DNA of 64,000 bases from Amphiduros pacificus (Eukaryota > Annelida > Polychaeta > Phyllodocida > Hesionidae): assembly GCA_949316495.1 (NCBI GenBank), contig OX439003.1, positions 19,963,198-20,027,197 on the forward strand, given 5' to 3'. Below, piece by piece: positions 1-23,449 of the stretch. The position numbers and the translations under genes were made by a program. Every line of letters starts with the position of its first letter. Position 1 is the first letter of the stretch. The notes under the pieces were generated by a model. It was not told the DNA's origin, did no database searches, and saw nothing but the letters and a program-made list of their open reading frames with translations.

Positions 1-9499
<9,499 letters not shown>

Positions 9500-9919
9500 C
9501 AATGACAAGATACACTTTATGGTCAGCAAATAATAACTTAATATCACGCATTTTAGTGATAATATCCGGTAAAAGTAGAGTTGAAATATTGGATTCATGC
9601 ATATTATCAATATTAATATTTGTTGAAATCATATATACTGTCTGTACAAAAAACTGAATCATAATGCTAGCAGCTGGAGCGGTGCATTTTCAATCAATGA
9701 TAATATGTTTGGCAGACATTGTCAGATTACAAGTCAAGGTTTTTGTATCTTGGAGGGCGGCAAGTCTGACATTGCAGCGTCAAACAAGATAAATTCTGAC
9801 AGATTTTACATCACTGCCTGAATGATTTATCGTGAGATACTACGATTCTTTGACAGAAAAGGATTTTGTCACATTGCAAATGTGAGCGAGTCTTTGAAAT
9901 AAGGAATGATGTGATATGA

Positions 9920-10390
9920 CATAAAGTGTGATAAAAGCTAATAATGGAAGGGTCTGTGATAGAGGAATATAAACAAATTAATATGGGAATAGGATGTTCT
10001 GTGACAAAAGCTAATGGACAATTGTATTATATGGGAGTTGAATATATTTAGAATTAGAATAAACTTATCTGTGATAGAAGGTAATAATGGACAATTCTGT
10101 GATATGGGAGTTGAAAAGATTGAGTATGGGAATATATTCTTCTGTGATAAAAACTGATAATGGATAGTTCTGTGATGTGGGAGTAGAAAAGGTTTAGCAT
10201 GGAAATAGGATGTCCTGTGATAAAAGCTTATGGAGAATCTTATTATATAGGAGTTGAATATATTTAGGATTGGAATGAAATGATCTTTTATAAAAGTTAA
10301 TAATGGACAATTCTGTGATATGTGAGTTGAAAAGATTTGGTATGGGAATAGAATATTCTGAATATTCTGTAATAAAAGTTAATAATGAAA
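9920..10390. repeat. Degenerate tandem repeat, period about 70 bp
   Basis: Six to seven diverged copies. Each contains a run like TAATGGACAATTCTGTGAT, then ATGGGAGTTGAA, then TATGGGAATA, then CTGTGATAAAAG. The copies differ by many substitutions, so this is an old array. Nothing suggests coding. Confidence 0.75.
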
Positions 10391-12056
10391 TGAAAAGAGA
10401 AGTATCATACAATTCTGAAACAGAATACAGCACTGATGAATAAAAGCTAGATATTTGTATTTATAATGGAATAAGTATGAAAAACATGGGTTAGCAAACC
10501 AAGAGCCGGTGGCCAAGAGTAGAACACAAAGTGCCCAATGAAAGTAGAAACTAATGGTGCTAGGCTGAGATGCTGAGATGTAAGGTGAAGAATAATAGTA
10601 GGAATGGGTGCTGTGAGGTGGTGACATAGGTGTGACCTGGCTGTGGTGGGGGGATATAGTGGATGCAGATCCCCCGGCCCCGATCCATCACATCTCCCCA
10701 ATCATCTGACTGACATCTATGGCTCACCACCCACCGTCTGCCAAACAACACCGCCCCACTCCCTCCTTATCTGTCCTTACAAAACTTCTCCCTCGGCTGT
10801 GCGAGCCACAAGAAATGGTGGCTTTCTGCCATCGACCTGTCAACCCACGCTGGGACAGCCAGACTAATTTTCTGAGCATGTAGCAGTGAGATTAATTCAC
10901 AGAGAAAAAGCACGGCGATACACATAGTCGAGGGCCCTAGAACTGTGTGTCTATGGAACCGTATTATGGTGAAGTAAGCAGGGACCAAATTGAAGGCTAA
11001 TTCACTTTGAAGAGGTTGCCTCCCCGTGAGACCTCCGCAATCTTTGAGGCGAGTTAGGTTTGGATGTGTTCTCTGTGTTTCCCCGGAGACCTTAAGTCGT
11101 GCCGCTTCATGAATCCCAAACTCCCCTGACATACACTTAGCCATGCTGCGCAGGTACCAAAGGCCAATCTCATATCTTATATATTTGCTCTAACTACTTT
11201 GTCTTTAGAAAAATTGCCTATTGCTTTACCTCTCTGCATAAATAGATCAGTATCAAATATCCCTTTATTGGTGTTTATTCCAGTTGCACAGCCATCAAAC
11301 CCCCACAGTGTTTAGTATGAAGATGATGTTAGTGTCAAAGTCAGTTTGAGTGTGCTAAGTAGCACTCGGCACCTTTGCAGTGTAAATATGAGGCAATCAC
11401 TAGTCTGGTTTCTGTTACATACTGTCTCATCTCACATCTTCATGCAATATGCAAGTGTGGTAAAAGCTATGCCACACTTCTCCCATAACCCAATATGCAG
11501 TATACCCACATTCTATATATTGAGTTTGTGTAAGCGTATATTCTTTAAAGGGCAAAGGAAATTAATTCAAATGGTAACCAGCAACTGTCTCGATAAATTT
11601 CATATTTTTACAATTAAACATTTTCGTTTCCATTCTCTAACTAAAACCTTCCCATTAGTGCTTAATTTTTATATATAATCATAGATGTAATGTAGATAAA
11701 AAACAGTCTATTGTGATATATTAAATACCAAAGTACCACATCGAATGTGGACCCAATATCCTAAATATACAAAGTATACAAGGCTAAAATATTAGACAAA
11801 ACAAAAAGCTTTGACTTTTGTGAAGAAATTGGCTGTTCAAAGAGACAAATAATTGCATTTTATGGTTATGTGGAAAAAAACAAATTCTATTTTCCCTACC
11901 ACAATGTTTTAATTAAAGTAAAATATGATGAATGGGGCATGAGAGGACACACGTTAAATTACAATGAACATCGTATATCAAAATGTAACGTGTAGTTGTT
12001 TTCCTTTTGTTGGGATTGGGTGTAACACGGAAGGAAGCATAGACTAAAGTTTCATA
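10391..12056. other. Intergenic, nothing recognised
   Basis: No exon, RNA gene or repeat was identified. Open frames such as the one at 10767-11144 on the minus strand have no recognisable domain and no splice context. Confidence 0.5.
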
Positions 12057-12325
12057 GATAATTGAATCTTGAATATAAATAGACTAACAATAAACTAATA
12101 ATGGAATCCTGATATTAGATAGACTAACAGTAAACTAACAATGGAGTCCTGATCTCAGATAGTCTGACAATAAACATATACAGAAATCCTGATATCAGAT
12201 TGACTAAAAAACAGATAAATTAAATGATATTATATTAGACTAACAACAAAGCAGATGATGTAATCCTGATATTAGCGAGTCTAACAATAAATAGATAATG
12301 GAGTCCTGATATTAGATAGAATAAT
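12057..12325. repeat. Degenerate tandem repeat, period 40 bp
   Basis: About six copies of a 40-bp unit. AGACTAACAA-type starts lie at 12081, 12121, 12161 and 12201, then near 12237 and 12277. Each copy contains AATCCTGATATTAGAT or a variant. Confidence 0.85.
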
Positions 12326-12332
12326 GGTGTTT

Positions 12333-12376
12333 TTACGACCCTTTCAACAACTATGGCGATATCAGGTCGACTATCA
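12333..12376 (-). mobile_element. Fragment of SINE family A (3' part)
   Basis: The reverse complement matches the 3' half of the intact SINE at 18.2-18.4 kb: GTCGACCTGATAT, then GCCATAGTTG, then GAAAGGGTCGTAAA. Only about 45 bp remain. It sits exactly between the 40-bp and 48-bp tandem arrays, so both arrays may have grown next to a SINE end. Confidence 0.7.
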
Positions 12377-12383
12377 GTATGGC

Positions 12384-12600
12384 TGTACGAGTCCATACAT
12401 TGCCTGTGTCTGTGCATTGCCTCGGTGCGGCTGTACGAGTCCATACATTGTCTGTGTCTGTGCATTGCCTCGGTGTGGTTGTACAAGTCCATACATTGTC
12501 TGTGTCTGTGCATTGCCTCGGTGTGGTTTTACGAGTCTATACATTGCCTGTGTCTGTGCATTGCCTCGGTGTGGTTGTACGAGTCCATACATTGTCTGTC
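12384..12600. repeat. 48-bp minisatellite, about 4.5 copies
   Basis: Units begin at 12384, 12432, 12480, 12528 and 12576. They read TGTACGAGTCCATACATTG, then (T/C)CTGTGTCTGTGCATTGCC, then TCGGTGTGGT. Because 48 is a multiple of three, several frames on both strands stay open and give 16-residue repeats. That is a property of the repeat and not evidence of a protein. Confidence 0.92.
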
Positions 12601-15600
12601 CACTGTTCACTCGAGCCTCCACGTGCCTGCATGTGCGTTGTTCGTATGGTGTTCACGCGGGTCTATAAATTGTTATACATTGCCAATGAAAAAGGCAAGG
12701 ATCCTTAAGAATAGCTGGACGACGATCACAGTTCAAAGCCAAATTGTCTGTATATGCCCTTGTGTTTTATGTTCATTGTGCTTGTCTATATATTGCCCGT
12801 GTATTTTTTCTTACGGTTGTCCATCTTGTTCTCACAAGCTCATAACTTTTGAAATTATTTCTGTAAGAGCTTTTGTGGTTGAGAAAATGTTTCAATTCAG
12901 AAAATGCTGTCATTTGACATCAGATGTGGTGTGCACCTTGGCTCTAAGGTTTCTCTATGGAGACATGTGTTGTGCTGTGGCCCGACAATTTCTGTTTTAC
13001 TAGTGAGTTTTGATTAGTGAGTTTTGATTATATTCTGAAATTTAAGGTCTATTTAATTTGTTCAGATATAACTGGGTTAGAAGTGAAAGACTGTTCAGTG
13101 CACATATAATCACTGATATACAAGAATGCTAAAGACAAAGTCATCGACCCAAGTGGACATTTTCGCAATGTTTGATAGTTTGATAGGGAGTCCACTTTAC
13201 TTTATTTCTGTTATGATAGGACCTTGAGCTCCAGAGGTCATTGTAGTTTTGACCAGTGTATATTGATGAATCTAACATACTTTGATCTATCAGTTCATTA
13301 AAGCATTCGGGAAATGAATTTTCCTTGCATAATATAAATGTTTATACCCTAAACTTTGTGATCAAAAGTTATTACCCATCATATTTCCCCTACATATACT
13401 TCTGTGCAATTTGAAAGTGGACGAGTCTTCTGCTAAAATCCAAATCAACCATTGGACACTTTGTCAACAAACTTTGTTTAGCTGACCAGTGATTTTGTAC
13501 AAACACCTGCTTAGTAAAGTATTTCTAACAGTGGGGCACCCTAAATTGGGACAATGGAGTGATTTGGCTTACACAGCCCTGTTTGTTCATTAATGTTTAT
13601 CCAATGATACAGGCCTAACACCCTGACAGACCACATTAGAGGTCACATGATTGTATACATGTGGCCACTTGGTGGTGAAAAAAGAGTACTGGCAGAACTG
13701 GGCACTTTCATCAAAACACAATAACCATGGTTAGTGTATTTTTGTTGATTTTAGTTAGATAGCTTAATTGTATCACAGTTTCATGGCTACATATCATTTA
13801 AGCATAACCTCGGTAAAATCGCCTGTGACCTCTTTGGTTTCATGAATGCTTTAATGTATATTTTGTCAAACGAAATGTGGTCTATTCATTTATATGTTAA
13901 TTTTACCTATCAATTATCACTTCAAGAGGATGTACAAACATATCAAATGGTACACTTGTATTTTTCTCTTTATTCTGTCATCATTATCTTGTATTGTATA
14001 ATAGCAATATTGAAAAACAAAATCATAAGTATTCTTCATATTTTCCAACAAGTGACCTCTCTCAGTATATTGAGATTGAAAAGTGCAATACCCCAATAAA
14101 ATGTACAAGCGTCTAAAAAGCATCGGAAGAAGCCTACTTGTCACATGTTGGCCATAGAGAATGTGTCAGCCCTTTTTGGGATGTCAGCTTATAATATATG
14201 TTCTTGGCGTGTATAGTATGCTTTTGTGAGATAAAACACTGTCAGCCCATATAACTATATTTTTTCTGGCTCCCAATGTCCATTTTCATTGACTGTATGC
14301 ACATACTTTCCCACAAAAAAGACCATGTTTTTCGCTACTAAAATAACACTTCTTCCTCCATTCTCTGTGCGAAATCTGTGCCAAAATGTGCCTGTGAGAC
14401 CTTATATTTGCAAACACTAGCCACTTCCCAGGATATGGTATCAATATCAGCAAAAGTGGTTCTTTGGCTTAGCAATCATTTCATTGTTTTATATCTAGTA
14501 AGAGATTAACGGAACATAGAAACTTCCTGACTTCCGGTGTCCCGGGTGCCAGAAATTTTATTTTTAGCAATTATTGAGATTTGCCATGAATTATATATCT
14601 ACGATGAGTTATGTATGGGCACCACACGGTCGCCAATCATAGAATTATCAGTGTCAGAAGGATACCACAAAGCTATCTGACTACGTACAAACGTGACTCC
14701 GTTATTAACACTGAGGGGCCATTATCTTTCTGTTTGAGGTTGTGGAGAGCTGATATAAATATCTTAACTGGGACATCAATTAAAAGTAAAAATTCTAAAT
14801 CTGAGGCTCGTTTCAGGATTCTTATTTAATTGTTGAGACAACTCTGAAGCAACTGGCTATATAAGGATCAAATGGACATCATGGATATAATTTTTCATAA
14901 ACAAACCAATTACTACAACTACTATTATTAATAAATAATTAAAGACTGGCATTAAACCTAGCTTATTTGTCTAAGTTGATTGAAATGCGAAAACTGAGCA
15001 ATTTGAGGATCATTTGCAGTCAAATGGCCTAAGAAGTATTTTTCAACCTACCCAGAAGAAGTATCAAAGTAAAGAAACAACCCTACTTCGGGTACAAAAT
15101 GATGTATTAATGTACATTGATAGAAATGATAATGCTATACTGGAATTGTTAGACCTGTCTTTGATACCAGTGACCACGAAATACTTTTGAATAGATAAGA
15201 AATAGATGTGGTCCAATGGACCCTCTCACAAGTAATTATAAATATAGATCATCACATGCATGCTGAGGACACTCTATCATGTATTACCCTAGACCCCAGA
15301 GGAAACTATGAAATCCTGCAATCAAATGTGAAAAAAATCATAACAGAACGGAAAGACAGAGATGCGTAAATTCCGAGAAAGGTGGATATCCGTTACTGAG
15401 TTTTTTCTCAATCTAACCAGTGATCCATGACTGATTATGAAAGGCCGTTTTCATACCTATGTGATAATGCAAAATAAAGATCCCATCGCTATTAGAAAGG
15501 TTAGAAAGGAGTAAGGCATGGTGAGTTCTGGTGACAGGCTTCTTTCTATCTGACCTGATATAAGCTAAACAATGCTGAAAGGTTCGTTAATACAAGCAAA

Positions 15601-15776
15601 TAAAAAATTATCTTGATTGGCACAGGTACCACTTTAAGCACCAGTGTCGCATTCAACACAAACATCTGTCACCTGAAGAACCAGTAAATATAATTACTTA
15701 TTATTGTAACCACCAGTGCCATGTTATCTCTATCATCGTACAAGTCTGATATCCTGATTCGAACCTTGGTCAATCA
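12601..15776. other. Intergenic, nothing recognised
   Basis: No gene was supported. A tandem pair of TAGTGAGTTTTGATTA-like units lies near 13002-13031. The rest is AT-rich single-copy-looking sequence. Confidence 0.5.
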
Positions 15777-16410
15777 CTTTAATCGCCAGTACTTACGTAG
15801 ATTTAGTTTCACTGTAAGCACCAGTAACTGTCACCTTAATCGCCAGTACTAACAAAGCATTAGTGTGATCATAAGCATCAGTAACTACCACCTTAATCAC
15901 CGGTACTAACAAAGTATTAGTGCCATTGTAGGTACCACTAACTTTCACCTTAATCACCGGTACTAACAAAGTATTATTGCCACTGTAGGTACCACTAACT
16001 TTCACCTTAATCACCGGTACTAACAAAGTATTTGTGCCACTGTAGGTACCACTAACTTTCACCTTAATCACCGGTAGTAACAAAGCATTAGTGCGACTGT
16101 AGGTACCACTAACTTTCACCTTAATCACCAGTTCCAACAAAGTATTAGTGCGACTGTAGGTACCACTAACTTTCACCTTAATCACCGGTAGTAACAAAGC
16201 ATTAGTGCGACTGTAGGTACCACTAACTTTCACCTTAATCACCAGTTCCAACAAAGTATTAGTGCCACTGTAGGTACCATTAACTTTCACCTTAATCACC
16301 GGTAGTAACAAAGCATTAGTGCCACTGTAGGTACCACTAACTTTCACCTTAATCACCGGTAGTAACAAAGTATTAGTGCCACTGTAGGTACCACTAACTT
16401 TCACAAATGG
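15777..16410 (-). repeat. 57-bp minisatellite with a long open frame
   Basis: About eleven copies of a 57-bp unit, each carrying GGTACC (for example 15931 and 15988). The minus strand is open for 253 codons (15793-16554) and would encode 19-residue repeats of the type VIKVKVSGTYSGTNTLLLP, varying mainly at Ser/Asn, Gly/Arg, Thr/Ala and the last three positions. A 57-bp period preserves frame automatically, so the open frame is weak evidence for a gene. There is no signal peptide, recognised domain or clear splice site. It is most likely a non-coding minisatellite. Confidence 0.85.
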
Positions 16411-16494
16411 CCATTTAATCACCAATGAAACATTAGTGAAACCTATCTTAAAACATATGCTTTTCAATATATGTGGGGAGATTCGCCTTTGAAC

Positions 16495-16556
16495 TGGTTT
16501 GATCTTCTGATTCGAACTCTGGATTCGAACTCTGGTCACTCTACCGTTGAGCAAAA
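16495..16556 (-). mobile_element. tRNA-like SINE head remnant
   Basis: On the minus strand, TGCTCAACGGTAGAGTG resembles a tRNA D-arm/A-box. It is followed almost at once by GAGTTCGAATCC (B-box-like) and a second GAGTTCGAATC, about 15 bp on. The anticodon region is missing, so it cannot be a functional tRNA. It looks like a collapsed tRNA-derived SINE head at the start of the 253-codon frame. Confidence 0.4.
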
Positions 16557-18172
16557 ACCATTAGCAATACTATCTCTTAAAATAAAAAGGATGATTTGTT
16601 TTCATCTTATCTTGTCTGTGTCATGTATTCCACATAGGAGCTTATGTGTTCTGACCTCCCATTTGCCTGATTCAACCCACATGTCTAGACAGGCAAGTTA
16701 AACTTAAACATTTGTACTTTTGTTTGATAATGCGCCTGGTTTGCAGCTTTATCCAGCATTAAATCAGAAGCTTACGTGAATAGGCCACGACCGTAGAGGT
16801 GTGTCTGGCACGGAGATGTTTTCCCCCAACTTGCAAACTCTCATTGACTTTTATCTGAGGGAGGACATTATAGCGAAGTGTCTGCTTTATTGAATGACCA
16901 TAAAAACCAGTGGCTGTGACATTACATCTTGTGGTGTCCCAGATACCAGGAAGTGCCTGAAAAGCAATCTCCTATCATAAATGATTCCACCTTATATAAA
17001 TTGAGGTTGCACACCATGAACCAGGCTGTTGCACTTATCCCTACACCCACGTTACAGCAATAAATCACAACCTATTTTCCTAGATGCAGGAAATAAAGAA
17101 CCTATGTATGTGAGGAAATTATGTGGGATATCTATGTTATATAAACAGTCAAATAAGAGATTAGAGATTTTTTGTATTGAGGTTTTCAAAACAACATTTG
17201 TGGCTTACTGAATCATAATGGCAAACAGCGTGATAGAGACATTTTAGGAGACATTAGTTGAGGGGAATCAACTACACGTGAGGATGGAAGAGGGTCGGAC
17301 ACCACACACCTGCCCCCACCCACCCTGGGACCAGTTGCCCGCTACTCCTCTCCCTTGTCACCTGATCAAAGGACAACCATTGATTCAGCAACTACTTATC
17401 AAACCTCTTGTGTCACAAATTAACTCCCATCCACTGTGCTCACAACGTCGGCGCTTCACTTTATTACCTATTCATCTAATCAAGGTTTAAGGGACAGCCA
17501 CCTAGTTCATTGCCCTCCAACATGCATTCAGGATGCCATCAAACTATCCAGTCAAAGACAACCACTTTTCTTTATTTTCTAAACTGTCTTTTGAATCCTG
17601 ATTTAAACAGTAAGAGACATGTTCTAGATTGAATTATATAATCAGGTAATCCATAGATCAATAAATAAATAGCATTGAATGAGTAAATAGTTAACCACAC
17701 ATCAACTTATTAAGGTCGTTCAGCTTCATGATGTTATGAATCAAAAACTATTGTAAAGGTGAATGAATGAAAATACTGAATAGAAATGTGCATTAGATTT
17801 TGTACAAAATACACACATTTATTGAAATGAGGCCTTTCCTATATTCTGGACTGGAAAGTATCTAATGATTCTAAATTTAGGTTGCGAATCACTATAATCA
17901 TATATCTCACAGGTTTATATTGGTGGTGTCCATGAACATAGTGTTTGAGTCATAAACTACCTCTGCAAGTTTACGTTGCATCTGTGGACTCCTAGTCTGC
18001 ATATTTGCATACAATTAGCATAAAGCAGTGCCGTAAGTAGATCTCACATATGCGAATGCAAGAGACCCGCCCTTTATGAAACCAGTCAAACAAACATCCA
18101 CAACAATAGGGTGTATATCTATTACACAGTCTGCCAAACCGTATATTACTCATTTTAGATGAACCGTTAATC
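16557..18172. other. Intergenic, nothing recognised
   Basis: No exon-like structure, RNA gene or repeat was recognised. The longest open frames are about 75 codons and without domains. Confidence 0.5.
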
Positions 18173-18188
18173 TTTCAGGGGGCTAGAA

Positions 18189-18382
18189 CCAGCCCCACTA
18201 GCACAGTTGGTAGAGTGTAGGATCTGTGCCTTTAATGGTTATATAAGTGGAGTACGGGAGGTGGTGGGTTCGACTCCTACTGCCGGCGGTGCTACCTTCA
18301 CACTGGTTAAAAGGTTCGAAAGTCGACCTGATATGGCCATAGTTGCTGAAAGGGTCGTAAAGTCACCATTTCACAATTTCTT
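18189..18382 (+). mobile_element. Complete tRNA-derived SINE (family A)
   Basis: A 194-bp element flanked by identical 16-bp direct repeats TTTCAGGGGGCTAGAA (18173-18188 and 18383-18398), which are target-site duplications. The head has an RNA polymerase III A box, TAGCACAGTTGG (18199-18210), and an exact B box, GGTTCGACTCC (18267-18277). The tail ends near ACCATTTCACAATTTCTTT. SINEs of this kind are transcribed by Pol III and mobilised by a partner LINE. Perfect duplications imply a fairly recent insertion. Related copies lie at 12333-12376 (minus, partial), 38356-38520 and 53530-53690. Confidence 0.9.
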
Positions 18383-18398
18383 TTTCAGGGGGCTAGAA

Positions 18399-20510
18399 AA
18401 ACAAGTTGAAAAATTATTTGTAAAATCCTTCGATGGGAAAAAATAAATGACGATAATGACATTGCAGAAGTTAAGCGGGTCTTTAACACGGTACTCCTAA
18501 TGGATTCCGTTTTTGTCTATTTTGGTCTGAATGACTTGCATTGTTGTGATTTTGTTTCCCTAACTCTTTAATCTTCATAATTACTAGAAATATGGGCGGG
18601 TGTGGGTGTGGAAGATAATACTTGCAGAGCTTGGTATGTATACTACTTAGTGGGAAACAGCTTAATTCATATTGTTTAATGTAAGACGAAACCGATGTAA
18701 TAATAACAAATGTTTATTGCCATAAGTTGCGATGGTCTACATTTACACATATCATCACATACTGTATACTATCATTGTGAAGTCAATAATACTACATGCA
18801 AGATCATATTTATTTTGTACAATCAGACACAATATCTCAACTCACTGATATGATTAAAGATTATACAGGCGAATTCGTATTACAGTTGTCACAAGACTCA
18901 ATAATCTCTCACTTTGTCAGGTACTTTGGGGTCTGATATATTTGTCCTGATATGTTAAGCTCAGAAGTAGGACATCAACTTCATTGAGTATTTTTAGAAT
19001 ATTCTAACGCTAAATTGCTCAAATGTTTTTTTTTTGTTGAAACAGCAATTTCTCACATCATTTACACAACGTTGTATAATATCATAAGCCAACTCTTCAA
19101 AATATGAACTATTTGAGCGGATGATTGATATCTTTATTTTGAGCATTCATGAAAAATATCATGAAAAATATCATGCAAATAATTGTCATCAGCAAAATGA
19201 CGGCAAACTCAAAGAGAATATTCCCAATACTGCAGTCAGAGTATTCCAGACAAAGAAACTTAATAATGATCAAGTTATCATAACATTAATTGTTGACTAG
19301 TTAGTGCAGCTTAAATGTTTGCGGACTCACGCTGTCAAATTTCCATATTTATGTTATTTTGAGTTATTTATTATAAGTTATTCTTTCCACATTCATAATA
19401 ATCAGAATTATCTGAAAGAGGAATATATGAAAGATATGATTTATTGGTTTTTAAAACTAATACAAAATTATAATGGAGATTTGGTGGTTTCGTCGATGAA
19501 TCTAAGAAATCTATAAATAATATAGACCTTATATTTCAGATGCAATATTTTCTAATCTAATTGAATTGATAGCACCAATCATTTAGGCTAAATTTATCAT
19601 CACTAAGGCGCATCCTAATTTAAAAATAAAATCCATTTTCTTGTTTTACTTGCAATATCCACTACATGCACTATGTAACATTAATATAGATCTAAAATGA
19701 AAATGAGAACTTGTACCTGATCATTTTATTGTTTTACGGACGGAAGGAAACAATCATTTACAAAGAAAAAAATACTCAATACAACATAAGATAAAAGGTT
19801 AACTATATGGATATTGTAAATCTGTCAACTTAATATTTAATATAAGTTATGATTGCTATATATCAATAATGGCGACATGTTTATAACCACATATTCTTGT
19901 GACATCCAGTAGATCGTTAATCACAAATTCACAAAAACGTCTGGTAGCATTGCTAGGCATTGCAGAAGGACAAGGGTTAATGTTTCTTACTTATGTTACA
20001 TGTACGTATTTAAATTATTACTTCAGACATTCAAATAGTGGTTGGCTATTAAAGGCTTCTTGAACTCGATATATAACGCAGTGGAAACAGTCTTTGACAA
20101 GATCTTAGATAGGTGTCTAACTAATAGCTGATCAACATAAACTGTGTAATGTGTTAATATTTATATCTTATTATTTAAAAAAACTGAAAATTCCTACAGA
20201 GTGTGGTCCTCAGCTGAATTGTACACTTCATTTGCAGCAGCGATATTAAGATGACCTGGATTTGTACACTTAAATAATATCGGAACGGAAAGTGCTTAGT
20301 GCCAAAAACCAGCTGGAAACCCAATTTAGATAAAATATCTTTGAATATGTAGATCCTTCCAAAATGTCAGATACATTTATGAATGAGGTGGACAACGATG
20401 ATGGTCCTTAAATACATTTTGTGTTTGAAATGTTGTTTAAAACACATATGAGACTTTGAGACTTTGAATGTTTTCAGAGTACTACTTCATAGCACTCAAT
20501 AAAGATGAAT
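18399..20510. other. Intergenic DNA downstream of the Ig-domain gene
   Basis: AT-rich sequence without a supported gene. The part nearest 20,510 should hold the 3' UTR of the minus-strand Ig gene, but I found no convincing AATAAA on that strand close to the stop codon. Confidence 0.5.
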
Positions 20511-22787
<2,277 letters not shown>

Positions 22788-23328
22788 TTTCTCCAAATTA
22801 CAGTACCTCTTGGGGTCAATCCTGCAAAAGTGCAAGTATTGTTGAGAATTAATACAACGCAGAACTGACTCACAACTATTATATTGTCAGTCGTAAAATA
22901 TAAAGTATTTGGGAACAAATTCAATTAATTATTCAGGTGAAATAACAACGCGAGCACCAATCAACCTAAATGGCCATATTAATCGATGTTTTTTTTCATA
23001 TTGAATTACAAAGTTCAATTCCCATGAAGTACGTACCGTGACATTTACAATTTGCTTGTATCAAATAAATAATTTAGAGACAGATCAATACGATAATTGA
23101 ATCACCAAACATGTTTATCATTTTTTGAAGAATTTTTAAAAGTACTAATTTAAATACGTACTTTTCTTAAAGGTTAGTTTGAAATTTATCAGAAAAGAAT
23201 CATATTTTAATCAATAATTGCCTACAGAATTGTATTTCCAAAGTACTCACATGTAGTGATCTAATTTTAATGTTGGTTTTATAATTCAGAAAAAAGACAA
23301 AGTTAAGCTTACATCAATCATTACTCAC

Positions 23329-23449
23329 AATTATATTGAACTGCAGATCTCCATTTGGTTGAGTGAGTTTGCATTTTGCATGAGTCATATCACCATTCCA
23401 TGCTGCAACATCCAGTGGAAAAGGGATGAGCTCTACATCACTTATTTAC
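23329..23449 (-). other. Possible upstream 5' UTR exon of the Ig gene
   Basis: On the minus strand the segment is preceded by TTTTATTTGTAG and followed by GTGAGTAATG, which are good acceptor and donor sequences. The coding start lies further downstream, after an acceptor at 22821, so at least one upstream non-coding exon must exist. This one is only a candidate. No transcript evidence is available. Confidence 0.25.

Noticed and set aside
12235-13003. Overlapping open frames with 16-residue repeats, up to 216 codons
   Set aside because: The 48-bp minisatellite is open in several frames on both strands at once, which is the signature of an in-frame repeat length and not of coding.
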